Source: Flavobacteriales bacterium (GTDB lineage: Bacteria; Bacteroidota; Bacteroidia; Flavobacteriales_F; PHOS-HE28). From it: 64,000 nucleotides of DNA. The notes below the pieces were generated by a model, which did no database searches, was not told where the DNA came from, and was given only the letters and a program-made list of their open reading frames with translations. Shown piece after piece: positions 1 through 10,900 of this stretch. Both the position numbers and the translations under genes were made by a program. The DNA lies in contig JADJOG010000047.1 of the NCBI GenBank assembly GCA_016713865.1, positions 62,001 through 126,000 of the forward strand, in the 5' to 3' direction. Each line of letters starts with the position of its first letter. Position 1 is the stretch's first letter.

Positions 1-2
1 AG

Positions 3-461
3 GGTTATGAATTCGCGGGCAGCACAGGCGCATGGGAGCATGTAGCCTTCGACTCGCCTTGCGGCGGTGTGATGCAAGCGACAGCCGATCGATGGTATGA
101 CCCGTTGATGCGGCTTAGGTTCGTGCTTGAAGCAGGCGATAACGGTAGCGGCCGCGATGGCTGGATGATCGATGACTTTCGTGCCACGGCTACCATTTGC
201 GCGGGCGGCCTTACGGAACACAGGGTCAGCGGCTTGAAGATCTACCCGAACCCAGCGAATGACAGGGTGCTCATTCAGTTTCATGGCAATCCCGGTCCGT
301 CGACAGTGCAAGTGATCCGTAGCGATGGCGCTATAGTCGCGGTGACTACCGTGCAAGGCGATCGAATCGGCTTGAGCGTTGATGAATTGCCATCAGGGCC
401 CTATCTGATACGTTCCATCGGTAGCATGCCAAAGCAGGCCATGCTCCTCATTCAGCGTTGA
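3..461 (+). CDS. C-terminal part of a secreted T9SS-sorted protein
   Basis: The frame is open from the first bases of the window, so the start lies upstream; about 152 codons are visible. The first ~60 residues resemble the end of a MAM/immune-inhibitor-A-like beta-sandwich (W.HVAFDSPCGG, then RLRFVLEAGDNGSGRDGWMIDD). The last ~80 residues form a T9SS type A sorting domain, recognisable from LKIYPNPANDRVLI and the closing beta-strand segments. The domain would be cleaved and the protein anchored or released after crossing the outer membrane. The catalytic or binding part is outside the window, so no specific function can be given. It converges with the M36 peptidase gene, with a 13-nt gap between the stop codons. 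Confidence 0.8.
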   Translation, partial: GYEFAGSTGAWEHVAFDSPCGGVMQATADRWYDPLMRLRFVLEAGDNGSGRDGWMIDDFRATATICAGGLTEHRVSGLKIYPNPANDRVLIQFHGNPGPSTVQVIRSDGAIVAVTTVQGDRIGLSVDELPSGPYLIRSIGSMPKQAMLLIQR

Positions 462-474
462 GGCCAAAGCCGCT

Positions 475-3400
475 TCACGGCAATTGCTGCGTCCTTGTAT
501 TCGTCGGAACGCTTCCGCCAACATTCACGAGAATTGGATCGCGGTCGTTGTTCTCCCCGGTGTAGCGGAAGATGCCATCCATGTTCACGTCGGCTTGGTG
601 ATAGCCCGGCGCGCTCAAAGCCGTTGGCACGTTGCCGCCAATGCTCAACAGGATGGGATCGCGGTCATTGTCCTCACCGGTGTAGCGCAGGATGCCATCG
701 CGAGAAACATCACCGCTCCAGAGCAGCGCCTTGCCATCGCGCAGCCGACGGGCATCGGTCCCGTGCATGCTGAGCGCAGGGTTCGAGAAGTCGATGCTCG
801 CTGGGGTCGTGCTCAATGCTTGCGGGGCCGCAGTCATTGCTCCCAGATGATTCCGGTGCTTCACGGCGATTCGGTAATTACCATTTCCGGCGCGGAAGCT
901 TACAGGCGAATCTCCGTCGATGTCAACCACATCGCCATCGCGCTGCAGCAGTGCTGAGCGAGTGGCAAGCACGGTTGACGGCGAGGTGGCATCGCGCAAT
1001 TCGAGCATCACCCAATCGACAATGGCATTATTGCCCGATTGGACGAGCACGGCAGGCGCCACGGTCTCGCCGCCGCCGAAGTACTGCTGGAAGCCAAGTC
1101 CGGTGTAGGGCTCGGTCGAAGGGATGTGGGAGCCGCTGCGCAAGGCATCGCTCATGATGTCCGTGACCTCATCATAAGGACCATCGAGCAAGAGCTTCAG
1201 GGCCACGCGCACGCCATTGCGCTCGATCACCACATCGTCGAGGTGCAGCCAGTTGCCATAGCCATTGATATTCACGAAGCGCACGATCACTTGCTGGCCG
1301 TCGAAAGCGCTTAGGTCATCATCGTGCTGCTGCCATTGACTGCAGGCGGTTGGTGTCCAGGCTGAGGTGACATATCCTGTGGTTTGCAGGGCCGCACCCG
1401 TGGCCTGGAATGTGGTGGTCCAAGTGAGCCCGCAATCGCCGCTGACCTCCACGCGCATGCCATCGGGGTAAGCAGAGCTATAGCCGCTGTAGGCGTGCTT
1501 GTATTTGAGGCGCGTGCCAGCCGATCCACTCAGGTCTATTCGCGGGGTAACCAAGCGATCTTCTTGGCCCGGGGCGCTTACGGAGTAGTTATCGATGCCC
1601 CAGACGCGCGCGCCTACGCAAGACTCTTGGGCGGAAACAGCACGGGTCACCCATGTGGTGCCGTTGTCGGGATTCTCGAGTAACCAGCCCGCAGGGATCG
1701 GCGGGGTGCTTTCAACATTCGTGGTATAGGTCGATGCAGCACTGGATGGAGTAGTGAGGGTGATGCTCGATGCAGCTGCGTCATTCGGGACGTACTGATC
1801 CCCCGCAAGATTCGTCCGTGCCGTCACGGTATGTGGCCCATCGCCTGTGATGGTGAGTGTTTGCGCGAAGGTGTAATCGGCAGAGGCGCCTGCAGCGAGT
1901 GTCCCGGCGTAGGCGGCCAGCACCTCGGAGCCTCCATCGAGCTGATAACGCAGCTCGAAATTCGATTGTGGCTGCTGACCGAAGTTTCCGCACGCGAACA
2001 ACGACTGGGAGATTGCTTGCCGCGCAGTTGAAGAGGTTTCCGCTGGGCGATAGCACTTGAGCGATGCCCACGTTGTTGGCCACGGGCATGTCGAAGGCCT
2101 CGCTCTGATCCGAGCGGCTGGTGGAGAGCCCTTGACTGGCGCTTGCTCCCAAGCCGCGGCGCGCGAAGGCTGCCCAGATCGCGGTCTGGTTAGCACCGCC
2201 GTAAAGTGCTTGATCGGCGGCGAGTATCGCGTCACGACCATCAACGAATCCTGGATTGCAGGGTGTGAGCTTCAGGCCTTCAATCACCAGTCGCATGGCG
2301 ATGTTGTTGCCGCCGGTGCCATTGTAAATGTCCGGGTCCCAGCCGTAGATGCCGATCAGCTCCCAGGTCATCTCCCAGAGCATGGTACACCACACGAAAC
2401 CGATGCCATGCGGCTGGCTCAATCCACTATTGGTGCTTGCATAGGTGTAGTTGTTAACGCCGAAGCTGGTGCTGTAACGAGCCGGGCGGATGCCCGCACC
2501 CGTGGTAGGCTGGCCGAGCACATAGGTGCCTACGCCACGACCGGTTGAACCGGTATCACCTGCGCGTATCGTCATAACGATGCCGAAATAGTCGCTCCAG
2601 CCCTCACCCATTTGCTCAGCGTTGCCCAAGCAGCTCGTGTTCGCCGGACCGCCAACGAGGCGGTTGCTGATGCCGTGGCCGTACTCATGCGCGATGATCC
2701 CATTATCCAGGTCACTGTCGCGGTTGGGCGTGGTATAGGTCCACCGATACATCTGCATCCGTGGATTGCTGCCATCGGGTGGAGTGCCGAAATTGGCGTT
2801 GTTGGTGCCGCTGCCATCCTGCGCATCTGCATCAACGGGGTCGCTGCCGACGCCGCCGCGGCCGTAGTTGTTCTCTTGGAAGTTGCCGGCCGGGTCATTG
2901 AAGCCATACTGGTACCACACGTCGTGCATCAAGTTGTTCCAGTAGAAGAGGTTGGTGGTGGCGGCGGGCAGGTAGGTCGAAGGCGCCTGTGCGAAATCAA
3001 TCGGGAAGTCGAAGTCGAGCGTTGCGCCGCCATCTGGTCGCGTGCCACCGGTGTTGTTGGCATCGGCATCTTCTTGCGCGAAGCAGTTGTTGCCGCGCGT
3101 ATCCGAGAACTCTGCACCTGCTACACCATTGGTGTCGTGCCAGCCATAGGGCGAAGCGGTGCCGCCATCGAGCCAAGGGGCGTTGCTCAGTGTGCGCGGG
3201 CCGTGGCTCGGACTCTCCAAAGGCCAATCGAACACGTTGTATTCGTTGGGTGCGGCGGGAGCAAGTTCCTCTTCAGGCGAATGATCGGTGCAGCCATGAT
3301 GTGTGTGGTCATCCCAGTTGCATTGCGCTACCCAGTCGTTGCGGTCCAGCTCTTCACCGGTGATGGCATCGACGCGCACGTTCCACCAATGCGAGCCATC

Positions 3401-3940
3401 GGGCGTGTAATGGTTCACGTTCCAGGCCAAGCGCAAGGCATCGCCTTTGGGCTGGAACACGAGCTGGGCTATTATGGGCTCGTTTCCGAAAGCGCTGCCA
3501 TCGAAGATCGCTTTGCGCCCTTCATCCTCTGCGCTCATCAGCTGCGGTGCGCTCTTATCGGGCAGGTTGCGTGCAATCACCAAGGCCACGGCGGCTTCGG
3601 CTGTAAGCACGGGTTCGGTAGCGTTCGCGCGTTTCCCGATGCCGGTGAAAGCGCCCACGTTCAACTTGAGCAATTCGCCATCTGGACGGAGATGCATAGC
3701 GATGTCGCCATTCCACACCTCGATGCCTTGCCAGCGCTGACGCAGGTACAAGTGACGGATCCCGCTTCCTTCCGAACGGTAATCGTCCTCGATCAGTAGA
3801 TCCTTCAGGTCGCTTGCATGAAAGCCGTCAAGCAACAGAAGCTGCTCGGTTTTCGCTGGCAAGGGAGTTGAGCTCTGGGCAGAAACGCAGTTCGCTGAAA
3901 ATACGAGGGCAATGAGGGCGAGGGTCGGCTTGTGTATCAT
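475..3940 (-). CDS. Secreted fungalysin-type (M36) metallopeptidase with doubled-repeat C-terminal module; frameshifted
   Basis: Predicted extracellular zinc peptidase of about 1154 residues once one frameshift is corrected. A signal peptide (MIHKPTLALIALVFSANCVSAQ) is followed by an FTP-type propeptide to about residue 220, then the M36 catalytic domain with HEYGHG (zinc ligands and catalytic Glu) and GEGWSDY (third ligand). After that come a CARDB-like beta domain, a MAM/jellyroll domain and a C-terminal module with two D.N.DG...YTG...NDRDPIL repeats ending in RTQQLP. The frame breaks near 1985-1987: one extra A on the coding strand (AAA for AA) separates LPVVVRVR from NFGQQPQSNF. The two intact pieces are 1781-3940 and 475-2244. 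The start is supported by a TATTTTGC box at 3951-3958. A paralogue lies immediately upstream at 4011-7284. Confidence 0.9.
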
Positions 3941-3950
3941 GGGGATGGGC

Positions 3951-3958
3951 GCAAAATA
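3951..3958 (-). promoter_or_regulatory. Candidate -7 promoter box of the first M36 gene
   Basis: Reads TATTTTGC on the minus strand, close to the Bacteroidota TAnnTTTG consensus. It lies 10 nt before the ATG, leaving almost no untranslated leader. No clear -33 TTG was identified. Confidence 0.5.
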
Positions 3959-4010
3959 GAAGGAACGCCTATGCCCGTTTTTTCACGAAACCTGCAGAAT
4001 GAGGATTCCT

Positions 4011-7000
4011 TCACTCGGAAACCACGAGGCGCTCCACGCCGAAGGCGCCATCGGGCCCAATGCGCAGGAAATACACGCCGGGTACTGGACGGCGCAGCGC
4101 GAGTCGCACAAGGCCCTCTGCCCCGGTATCGACGCTCATCGGGACAATCTGCCCTAAGGCATCACGCAGTTCGATCGGCGTGCCGGGCTCCGGTAGCAGA
4201 AGTGTGAACTGGCCATTGCCCGGGTTCGGGAATGCCCGTTGGCCTTGATGGCCACGCTTCATGCTAACCATATCCGAGATCTCCTCGGATCCATCGATGT
4301 CGATCATGCGCAAGCGATAGAAGCTGGTGCCCGCTAGCGGCGCGGGATCGAGCAGTGCGTAATTCGAGAGCATCAGCGATTGGCCGCGCGCTTCCATGCG
4401 GCCAATGGCGGTCCAAGCGCTTGCATCACGCGAGCGCTGCACCTCGAAATGGCTGCTGCCGCTCTCACTGGCCGTGCTCCATTCCAACAGCACGCCGTCA
4501 GCCACCTCGCGGCCTTTGAAAGAGAGCAGCTCCACTGGAAGTGAAGAGGATCCCGTGAACTGCACATTGTCTAGATACAAGGTGTTGCCGTAGCCATTGA
4601 TGCCTACGAAGCGCACGAGCACGGTCTGCCCGTCATAGGCGCTGATGTCGAGATTGTTGGCCCTCCACTGCGCGCAAGCACCCGGGGTATACACTCCAGT
4701 GTTATCCGGTGCGGTGGCAAGCGCGGCTCCGCTCTGGTTCAGCAAGGTCACCCAGTTGCCGCCGCAGCTGCCGCTGATTTCAACGCGGAAACCATCGAAA
4801 AGCGAGGCATTGTACCTGGCATAGGCGTTGTCGAATCGGAGACGGGTGCTGCTGAGGCTCACGAGGTTCACGAGCGGTGTAATCAAGCGGTCTTCCTGTC
4901 CTATGCCGTTATAGTTGAAGTTGTCGATGTACCAAGCGCGCGATGAGGTGCACGAAGGCCCGGGGCCGATTGCCGGAACGATTGTGCTCCAGGTGTAAGC
5001 ATTGTCAGGGTTCTGAAGCGACCATCCGGCAGGCGTTGGCGAAGCGGCAGAAAGGCCCTCGCTGTATGGCGCCATCACGGTTGTGCCAGCCGTAACGGTG
5101 ATTGATTGTGATTGGGCATTGTCCACGGCGTACATGTCGCCGGTGAGGTTGGTCTCCACCTCCAAAGTGTGCGTGCCCGCCGAAGGTGGAGTGAAGGGTG
5201 TGGCGAACGTGACGGTGACGGACGCACCAGAAGCCAGAGGGCCCGGTACATTCTGCGTTACCCATGCGCCGCCGTTCAAACGGTAACGAACCGGGAAATT
5301 GCTCTGTGAATTGGTTCCGAAGTTGCGCACCACTGCACGCACGGTTACAGGAGAGGACGGGCAGAGGTAGAAGGCGGTTCCGGGCTCCGTGATGCTGGAT
5401 ACGCCAACATTGGTGGGTACTGGCGAGCTGTACGATTCCACCTGATCAGTACGGCTGCCCGCAGTGCCCTGGCTGGCACCGCTGCCCAAGCCGCGCCGGG
5501 CGAAAGCGGCCCAAAGCGCCGTGTTGTTGGCGCCGCCATACAGGTTCTGATCAGCGAGCAGGATGGCATCGCGGCCCTGCACGAAACCGGGATTGCATGG
5601 CGTGAGCTTCATGGCTTCAATCACTAAGCGCAATGCCCGATTGTTGCCGCCGTTGCCGTTGTAGATGTCGGGGTCGAAGCCGTGGATGCCAATCAGCTCC
5701 CAAGTCATTTCCCACAGGATGGTGCACCACACGAAGCCCATTCCGTGCGGCACGGTGAGGGCTGTATTGTTCGTGCTTGCATAGGTGTAATTATTCACCC
5801 CGAAGTTGGTGCTGTATGGAGCGGGCCTGATGCCGCCGCCCGTTGCTGGCTGCCCCACCACGTAGGTGCCGATGCCGCGTGGCATAGGACCCGTATCACC
5901 GGTCTTCATCGTGAGCATGAGCGCTAAGTAGTCGCTCCAGCCTTCGCCCATCTGCTCAGCATTGGTCAGGCAGTTCACATTCGCTGGACCGCCTACGAGT
6001 CGATTGCTCACGCCATGACCATATTCATGTGCGATCACGCCATTGTCCAGATCGCTCGTGCGATTGGGCGTGGTGTAGGTCCACACGTACATCTGCATGC
6101 GTGGACGTGTGCCTTCGGCGGGCGTGGCGAAGTTGGCGTTGTTGGTGCCGCTGCCATCGAGCGCATCGGCCAGCACATAATCGTTGCCGGTGCCGCCACG
6201 GCCGTAATTGTTCTGCTGGAAGTTGCCCGACGGATCATTGAATCCGTAGCCGTAGAGCACATCATGCACGGTGTTGTTCCAGTAGTAGAGATTGGTGATG
6301 AGGGCGCTTTGATAGGTGTTAGGCGCATTGGCCAGATTGATCGGGAAGTCGAAGTCGAGCGTAGCGCCGCCATCGGGAGCGGCCGATCGTGGTCTCATTG
6401 TCGTTGGCGATATCCTCCTTCGCCCAAACGTTGTTGCCTCGGGTTGTCGTGTACTCCGCGCCCGCAGCGCCATTCGTGTCCTGCCATCCGAAAGGCGATG
6501 CGATCCCGCCCAGAGTCCAAGGCGCATTGCGCAGGGAGCGCGCTCCGTGCGAAGGGCTCTCGACAGGCAAGCCGTACACATTGAAATCGTTCGGAGCCGC
6601 CGGCATCATCGATGCGTCCTCCGGGTGCGCGCAGTCGTGGTCGTTATGCGGGTGATCCCACGTGCAGGAACTCACCCAATCGTTGCGGTCGAGCTCCTCG
6701 CCGGTCATGGCGTCGATCCGTACGTTCCACCAATGGCTGCCATCAGGCGTGTAATGGTTCACGTTCCAAGCAAGCCGCAAGCGGTCATCAACGGGTTGAT
6801 AAACGAGCTGTGCGAAGGGCGATTCATCGCTGAAGCCTGTTGCATCGAAACGGATCAAACGCCCGCCATCCAATGATTCGATGATCGCAGGGGTCGCGAC
6901 CCCTGGAAGATTCTCTGCAAGCACGCTGGACAAAGCGGAGGTCGCGCTGATCGCAGGTGTTGTCGCGTTCACGCGTTCGGGCAACCGATTGAACGCTCCG

Positions 7001-7284
7001 ATGTGCGCTTCAACGACGCTGCCATCCGCACGTTGATGTATCGCGATGTCGCCATTCCACACCTCGATGCCTTGCCAACGCTGCCGGATGTAGTTGTGAG
7101 TGAGGCCAAGTGTTTCCGAATCGTAACGATCCTTAATGATCACATCCTGCAGGTCGGCGTCAATCAGATCGGCTTTCGCCAACCGGGATTGAATTGAGCC
7201 GAGCAATGAGGCAGCATCGTCCTGCGCATGCCCGAAGGAAACGCTGGTGACCAGAACGAGTGCGACTAAGAATCTCAGGATCAT
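4011..7284 (-). CDS. Secreted fungalysin-type (M36) metallopeptidase with T9SS type A tail; frameshifted
   Basis: Paralogue of the neighbouring M36 peptidase, about 1090 residues after correction. The order is: signal peptide (MILRFLVALVLVTSVSFGHAQ), FTP-like propeptide, catalytic domain with HEYGHG and GEGWSDY, CARDB-like domain, MAM-like domain, and a sorting region with VELLSFKG, a fibronectin-like stretch and FPNPGNGQFTLLL. Unlike its paralogue it therefore ends in a classical T9SS type A domain. One extra C near 6381-6382 breaks the frame between NETTIG and APDGGATLDFD; the pieces are 6319-7284 and 4011 to about 6384. The ATG at 7284 is preferred over upstream codons because it starts the signal peptide and lies 14 nt after a TATTTTCG box. 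Confidence 0.9.
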
Positions 7285-7298
7285 GGCATTTGCGGGAT

Positions 7299-7306
7299 CG
7301 AAAATA
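7299..7306 (-). promoter_or_regulatory. Candidate -7 promoter box of the second M36 gene
   Basis: TATTTTCG on the minus strand, 14 nt from the chosen ATG at 7284. It lies upstream of that ATG and inside any longer reading frame, so it argues for the shorter protein. Confidence 0.5.
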
Positions 7307-7376
7307 GGGGCACGCCGCACATTCAACAATAGCCCCTGCAATCGGTTCGATTGGGTCCTTGGCCCCTCTGCGAGGC

Positions 7377-7384
7377 TACATTTG
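7377..7384 (+). promoter_or_regulatory. Candidate promoter of the bacilliredoxin gene
   Basis: TACATTTG matches the Bacteroidota TAnnTTTG box exactly. TTG triplets at 7351-7353 and 7359-7361 could serve as the -33 element. The gap to the ATG is 63 nt, longer than at most genes here. Confidence 0.5.
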
Positions 7385-7447
7385 GACCGCCGTTAAGAAC
7401 GCCGTGCTTCGCAAACGCCTCTCAACGAGGACCAAATAGACAGATTC

Positions 7448-7858
7448 ATGTACCCCCCCGAACTCACCGCCCCTATGGCCATGGACCTGGTGTCCGCTGG
7501 CTTCGAAGAACTGAAAACACCCGAACAGGTTGATAAGGCCCTGAGCCAGCCCGGCACCGTGCTCTGCGTGGTTAATAGCGTTTGCGGTTGCGCCGCAGGA
7601 GCAGCTCGCCCCGGTGCCAAGCATAGCCTGCGCGGAGCTAAACGCCCAGATAAGATGGTCACGGTTTTCGCTGGCGTGGATACTGACGCCGTGATCCGTG
7701 CGCGCCAGCATTTCCTGCCTTACCCGCCGAGCAGCCCGAGCATGGCGCTTTTCAAGGATGGCAAGCTGGTCCACTTCCTGGAGCGCCACCACATTGAGGG
7801 CCGTACGGCCGAGATGATCGCCGATAATTTAGCGATGGCTTACGAGGAGTTCTGCTAG
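7448..7858 (+). CDS. BrxA/BrxB family bacilliredoxin (YphP/YqiW-like)
   Basis: Predicted cytosolic thioredoxin-fold protein of 136 residues, the usual family length. The family motif Cys-Gly-Cys is present as NSVCGCAAG (Cys46 and Cys48), and the N-terminus (MYPPELTAPMAMDL) and the PYPPSSPSMALF segment are typical. In Firmicutes such proteins remove bacillithiol from mixed disulfides; several Bacteroidota also carry homologues, but whether this organism makes bacillithiol cannot be judged here. The gene stands alone with its own promoter and a strong terminator, between two secreted-protein genes on the other strand. Confidence 0.93.
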   Translation: MYPPELTAPMAMDLVSAGFEELKTPEQVDKALSQPGTVLCVVNSVCGCAAGAARPGAKHSLRGAKRPDKMVTVFAGVDTDAVIRARQHFLPYPPSSPSMALFKDGKLVHFLERHHIEGRTAEMIADNLAMAYEEFC

Positions 7859-7875
7859 TCGCGAAACAATTCTTG

Positions 7876-7916
7876 CACGAGCGCCCCGGCACAATGCCGG
7901 GGCGCTCGTGTTTCGG
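7876..7916. terminator. Bidirectional intrinsic terminator
   Basis: A 16-bp perfect stem (7876-7891 with 7895-7910) with a 3-nt CAA loop is followed by TTTCGG. It sits between the end of the bacilliredoxin gene and the end of the convergent propeller-protein gene, so it can serve both. Confidence 0.8.
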
Positions 7917-7923
7917 TTCCCGC

Positions 7924-10900
7924 TCACGGCAATTGTTCGGTCCTCACATTCGTCGGCACATTGCCGCCGATGTTCCTAGGATCGGGTCGCGGTCGTTGCT
8001 GTTGCCGGTGTACTTCACACTCCCGTCAAGGTTCACATCCTCGATCCGGTAGCCGGTGATGCTAGCTGTTGGCACGCTGCCGCCGATCGCGGTGAGGATC
8101 GGGTCGCGGTCATTGAATTCGCCCGTGTACTTGAGCAGCGCATCGCGCAGCACATTCCCGCTCCAAAGCGTGCGAATGGACCCAACGATGCGTGTAGGCT
8201 CGGTGCCGTGCAGCGCGAGCGCAGTACTGGTGAAGTCGATTGCGGTTGAAGCGGTGGTGAGCGCGTAACCCGTGCTCGTCATGGCGCCCAAGTGGTTGCG
8301 GTGGCGCACAGCGATGCGGTATGTCCCGCCCGGAGCGAGCAGCGCAATGGGTGATACGCCATCCTCCGCCACAACATCGCCATCGCGCTGCACAAGCGCC
8401 GGGCGCGTGGCCATGATGGTGCTAGGCGTTGCATTGCTGCGAAGCTCAACCAGCACCCAATCAACGATCGCGTCGCCGCCTGTTCGTGGCAACACACCAG
8501 CTTGTATGATCTCGCCGCCGCCATCACTCGCCTGCGTGAAGCCGAGTGATGTGTATGGTTCCGCATTCGGGATTAATGATGTCGAACGCAGGTTGTCGCG
8601 CATGAGTCCAGTGTTGTCGTCATAGGCGCCATCGAGCATCAGTTTCAGCGCGAGTCGCATGCCTTGGTTCACCACCTCGATGTTGTCGAGATAAAGGCGG
8701 TCGCCGTCGCCATTCACACCGGTGAATCGGATCACCGCGCTCTGTCCGTCATATGCACTGATGTCGAGGTCGTGCAGCATCCATTGGTTGGCTGCCGTGG
8801 GCGCCCAAGGGTTCGAGCCTGTGGTCGAAGTGCCCAACGCGGCCGCTTGCGCGTAGTAAAGCTGCGTCCAGCTTTGCCCGCAATTGGTGCTGATCTCCAC
8901 GCGCAGGCCATCAGGATAGCTGGCGCCATAGGGCTTGTAGGCATGATGGAAGCGCAAACGGGTTCCTGCGCTGCCGCCGAGGGTGATAACTGGTGTTATC
9001 AGCCGGTCCTGCTGACCTGGGGCGTTGTAGTAGTAATAGTCCATGCGCCATGCGCGTGTGGCAGCGCCGGTTGGGCCAGTCACGCTCACGTTGGTCCATG
9101 TGTCGAGGCCATCGGCATTCTCCAAGCGCCAGCCCGTGGGCGTGACTGCCTGGTTCTCTGCATCGGCAAGCAGCGGTGCGTTCGCTGTGAAGTTGGCGTA
9201 GGTAATGAAGGAGTTTAGTGTCTTCGTACTGGTTCCGTTCGCATCGGTGACGGTGAGTGTGACATCGTACACGCCCGGCGCGCTGTAGGTGACGAGCGGA
9301 CTGCGATTGTTGCTGGTCGATGGCGATCCGCCGGGGAAGCTCCAGATCCACGAGTAGCCGTTACCGCTGAGCACGCTGTTATCATAGAACTGCACGCTGG
9401 GCGCGAGGCAGGTGATCGTGGTCTTGTCAGAGCAGAAGTTGGCGACAGGTTGACTGGCGGTTTCCAGCGCACTCTCCCAAACGCTGCGGTCTGTGCCGTT
9501 GCGGATCTTCTGGTCGCGGTAATTGATCAAGAGCTTCGTGCTGAAGATCTTCGCGGGAAGACCCGTGTTCCATAGCGCCCATGCAGGTGCTGCATCGCTG
9601 CGGTAGAACACGGCTCGTCGCGTGCCGATGTAGAGCCCGCCGTTCGTTCCAAGTTGGTGCGCGATGTTGGTGGGCCACTCGTTGTTCAGGTTGGCGTCGG
9701 TGATGTTGGTCCAGTTCGCTCCGCCATTGGTGCTGCGGAAAACCACGTATCCGTTGATGTTGGGATAATCCCCGTACTGGCTGGTGCGCACGAGCCAGAT
9801 GGTCTGTGGATCGGTGGCGCTGACGGCGATGTCGTAAGGCACCCACGTGTTGCCATTGATGGTTCCGCTGCTCGGGGTGATGTTCGTCCAATTCGCACCG
9901 CCATTGGTGCTGCGCCAAACCTTCTTTTCGCCCCACCAGTCGATATAGGTGCATGCGTACAACGTGTTCGGGTCGCTGAAGCTCACTTCGATGCTGGTCA
10001 CGTACTCGCCGAAATCGTACACCTGCGTGAAGCCCGCGCCATTGTCGTCTGTCCGCCAGATGGCCGTTCCATTGCCCACGAAGGCAGTGTTCACCAAGTT
10101 GGGGTGCCACACGATTTCGCTGCTGTGGCCAGTGATGTAGTCGGCGTTCGGCTGGCGGCTCCAGTTCGCGTTGCCGTTGCTCACGTTGCGATCGCCGCTC
10201 AAGGTCTTGTAGCCGTAATCGCTCAGCGCGCGGCGGTCGTATTGAGGATGCACGAAGCCGCGTAGGCCATCGCCGCCGTCGGTGCTTACCCATCCGTTGG
10301 TGTACACGTTGTTGTCCTTGAGCAAGGTGCCGTTGTGGTAGGTGCCGCCCAGCATCACGTTGCTGCCGGTCCATCCGCCAGCGCCGAAGCCCCAGAAGTC
10401 GGTGCCCGCAATGCCGAACATGCGCCGCTGGAAGTTGGCGCCGCCATCGCTGCTGTAGAAGATGCCGCCGTCGTTGGCCACCCATACCTCGTTGCCGTAG
10501 TAGCGGATGTCGTGGATGTCGGCATGCACGTAATCCACCTTGTTGCTATGGCTCCACTTCGCCGGACACGTGAAGGTGACGCCGCCGTCGGTGCTCACCC
10601 ACCGGTTCACTGCGCCCACTTGAAGTTTGTTCGCGTTGGTGGGGTCAACATCGAAGGCGAGATCGTAGTAGTACTGCCCACCATCGTCAAGCCCTTGGTC
10701 ATCCCAGCCCATCAGGTTGCGGTTGCTGGCCGATGGCGCGCCGCCGGGCTGAGGGCCGCAGCATGTGAAGGACCAAGTACTTCCGCTATCGGTGCTCTTG
10801 TAGATGCCGTACAGTCCCGTGCCGCCATTCACTTCGCCAGTGCACAGCGCGTACACGTTGTTGGGCGCTGCGGCGCTCACGGCGATCTCGGTGCGCTTTT

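Noticed and set aside
2612..3799. A 395-codon plus-strand frame opposite the first M36 peptidase
   Set aside because: Shadow of the catalytic and propeptide region; the real gene is on the minus strand.
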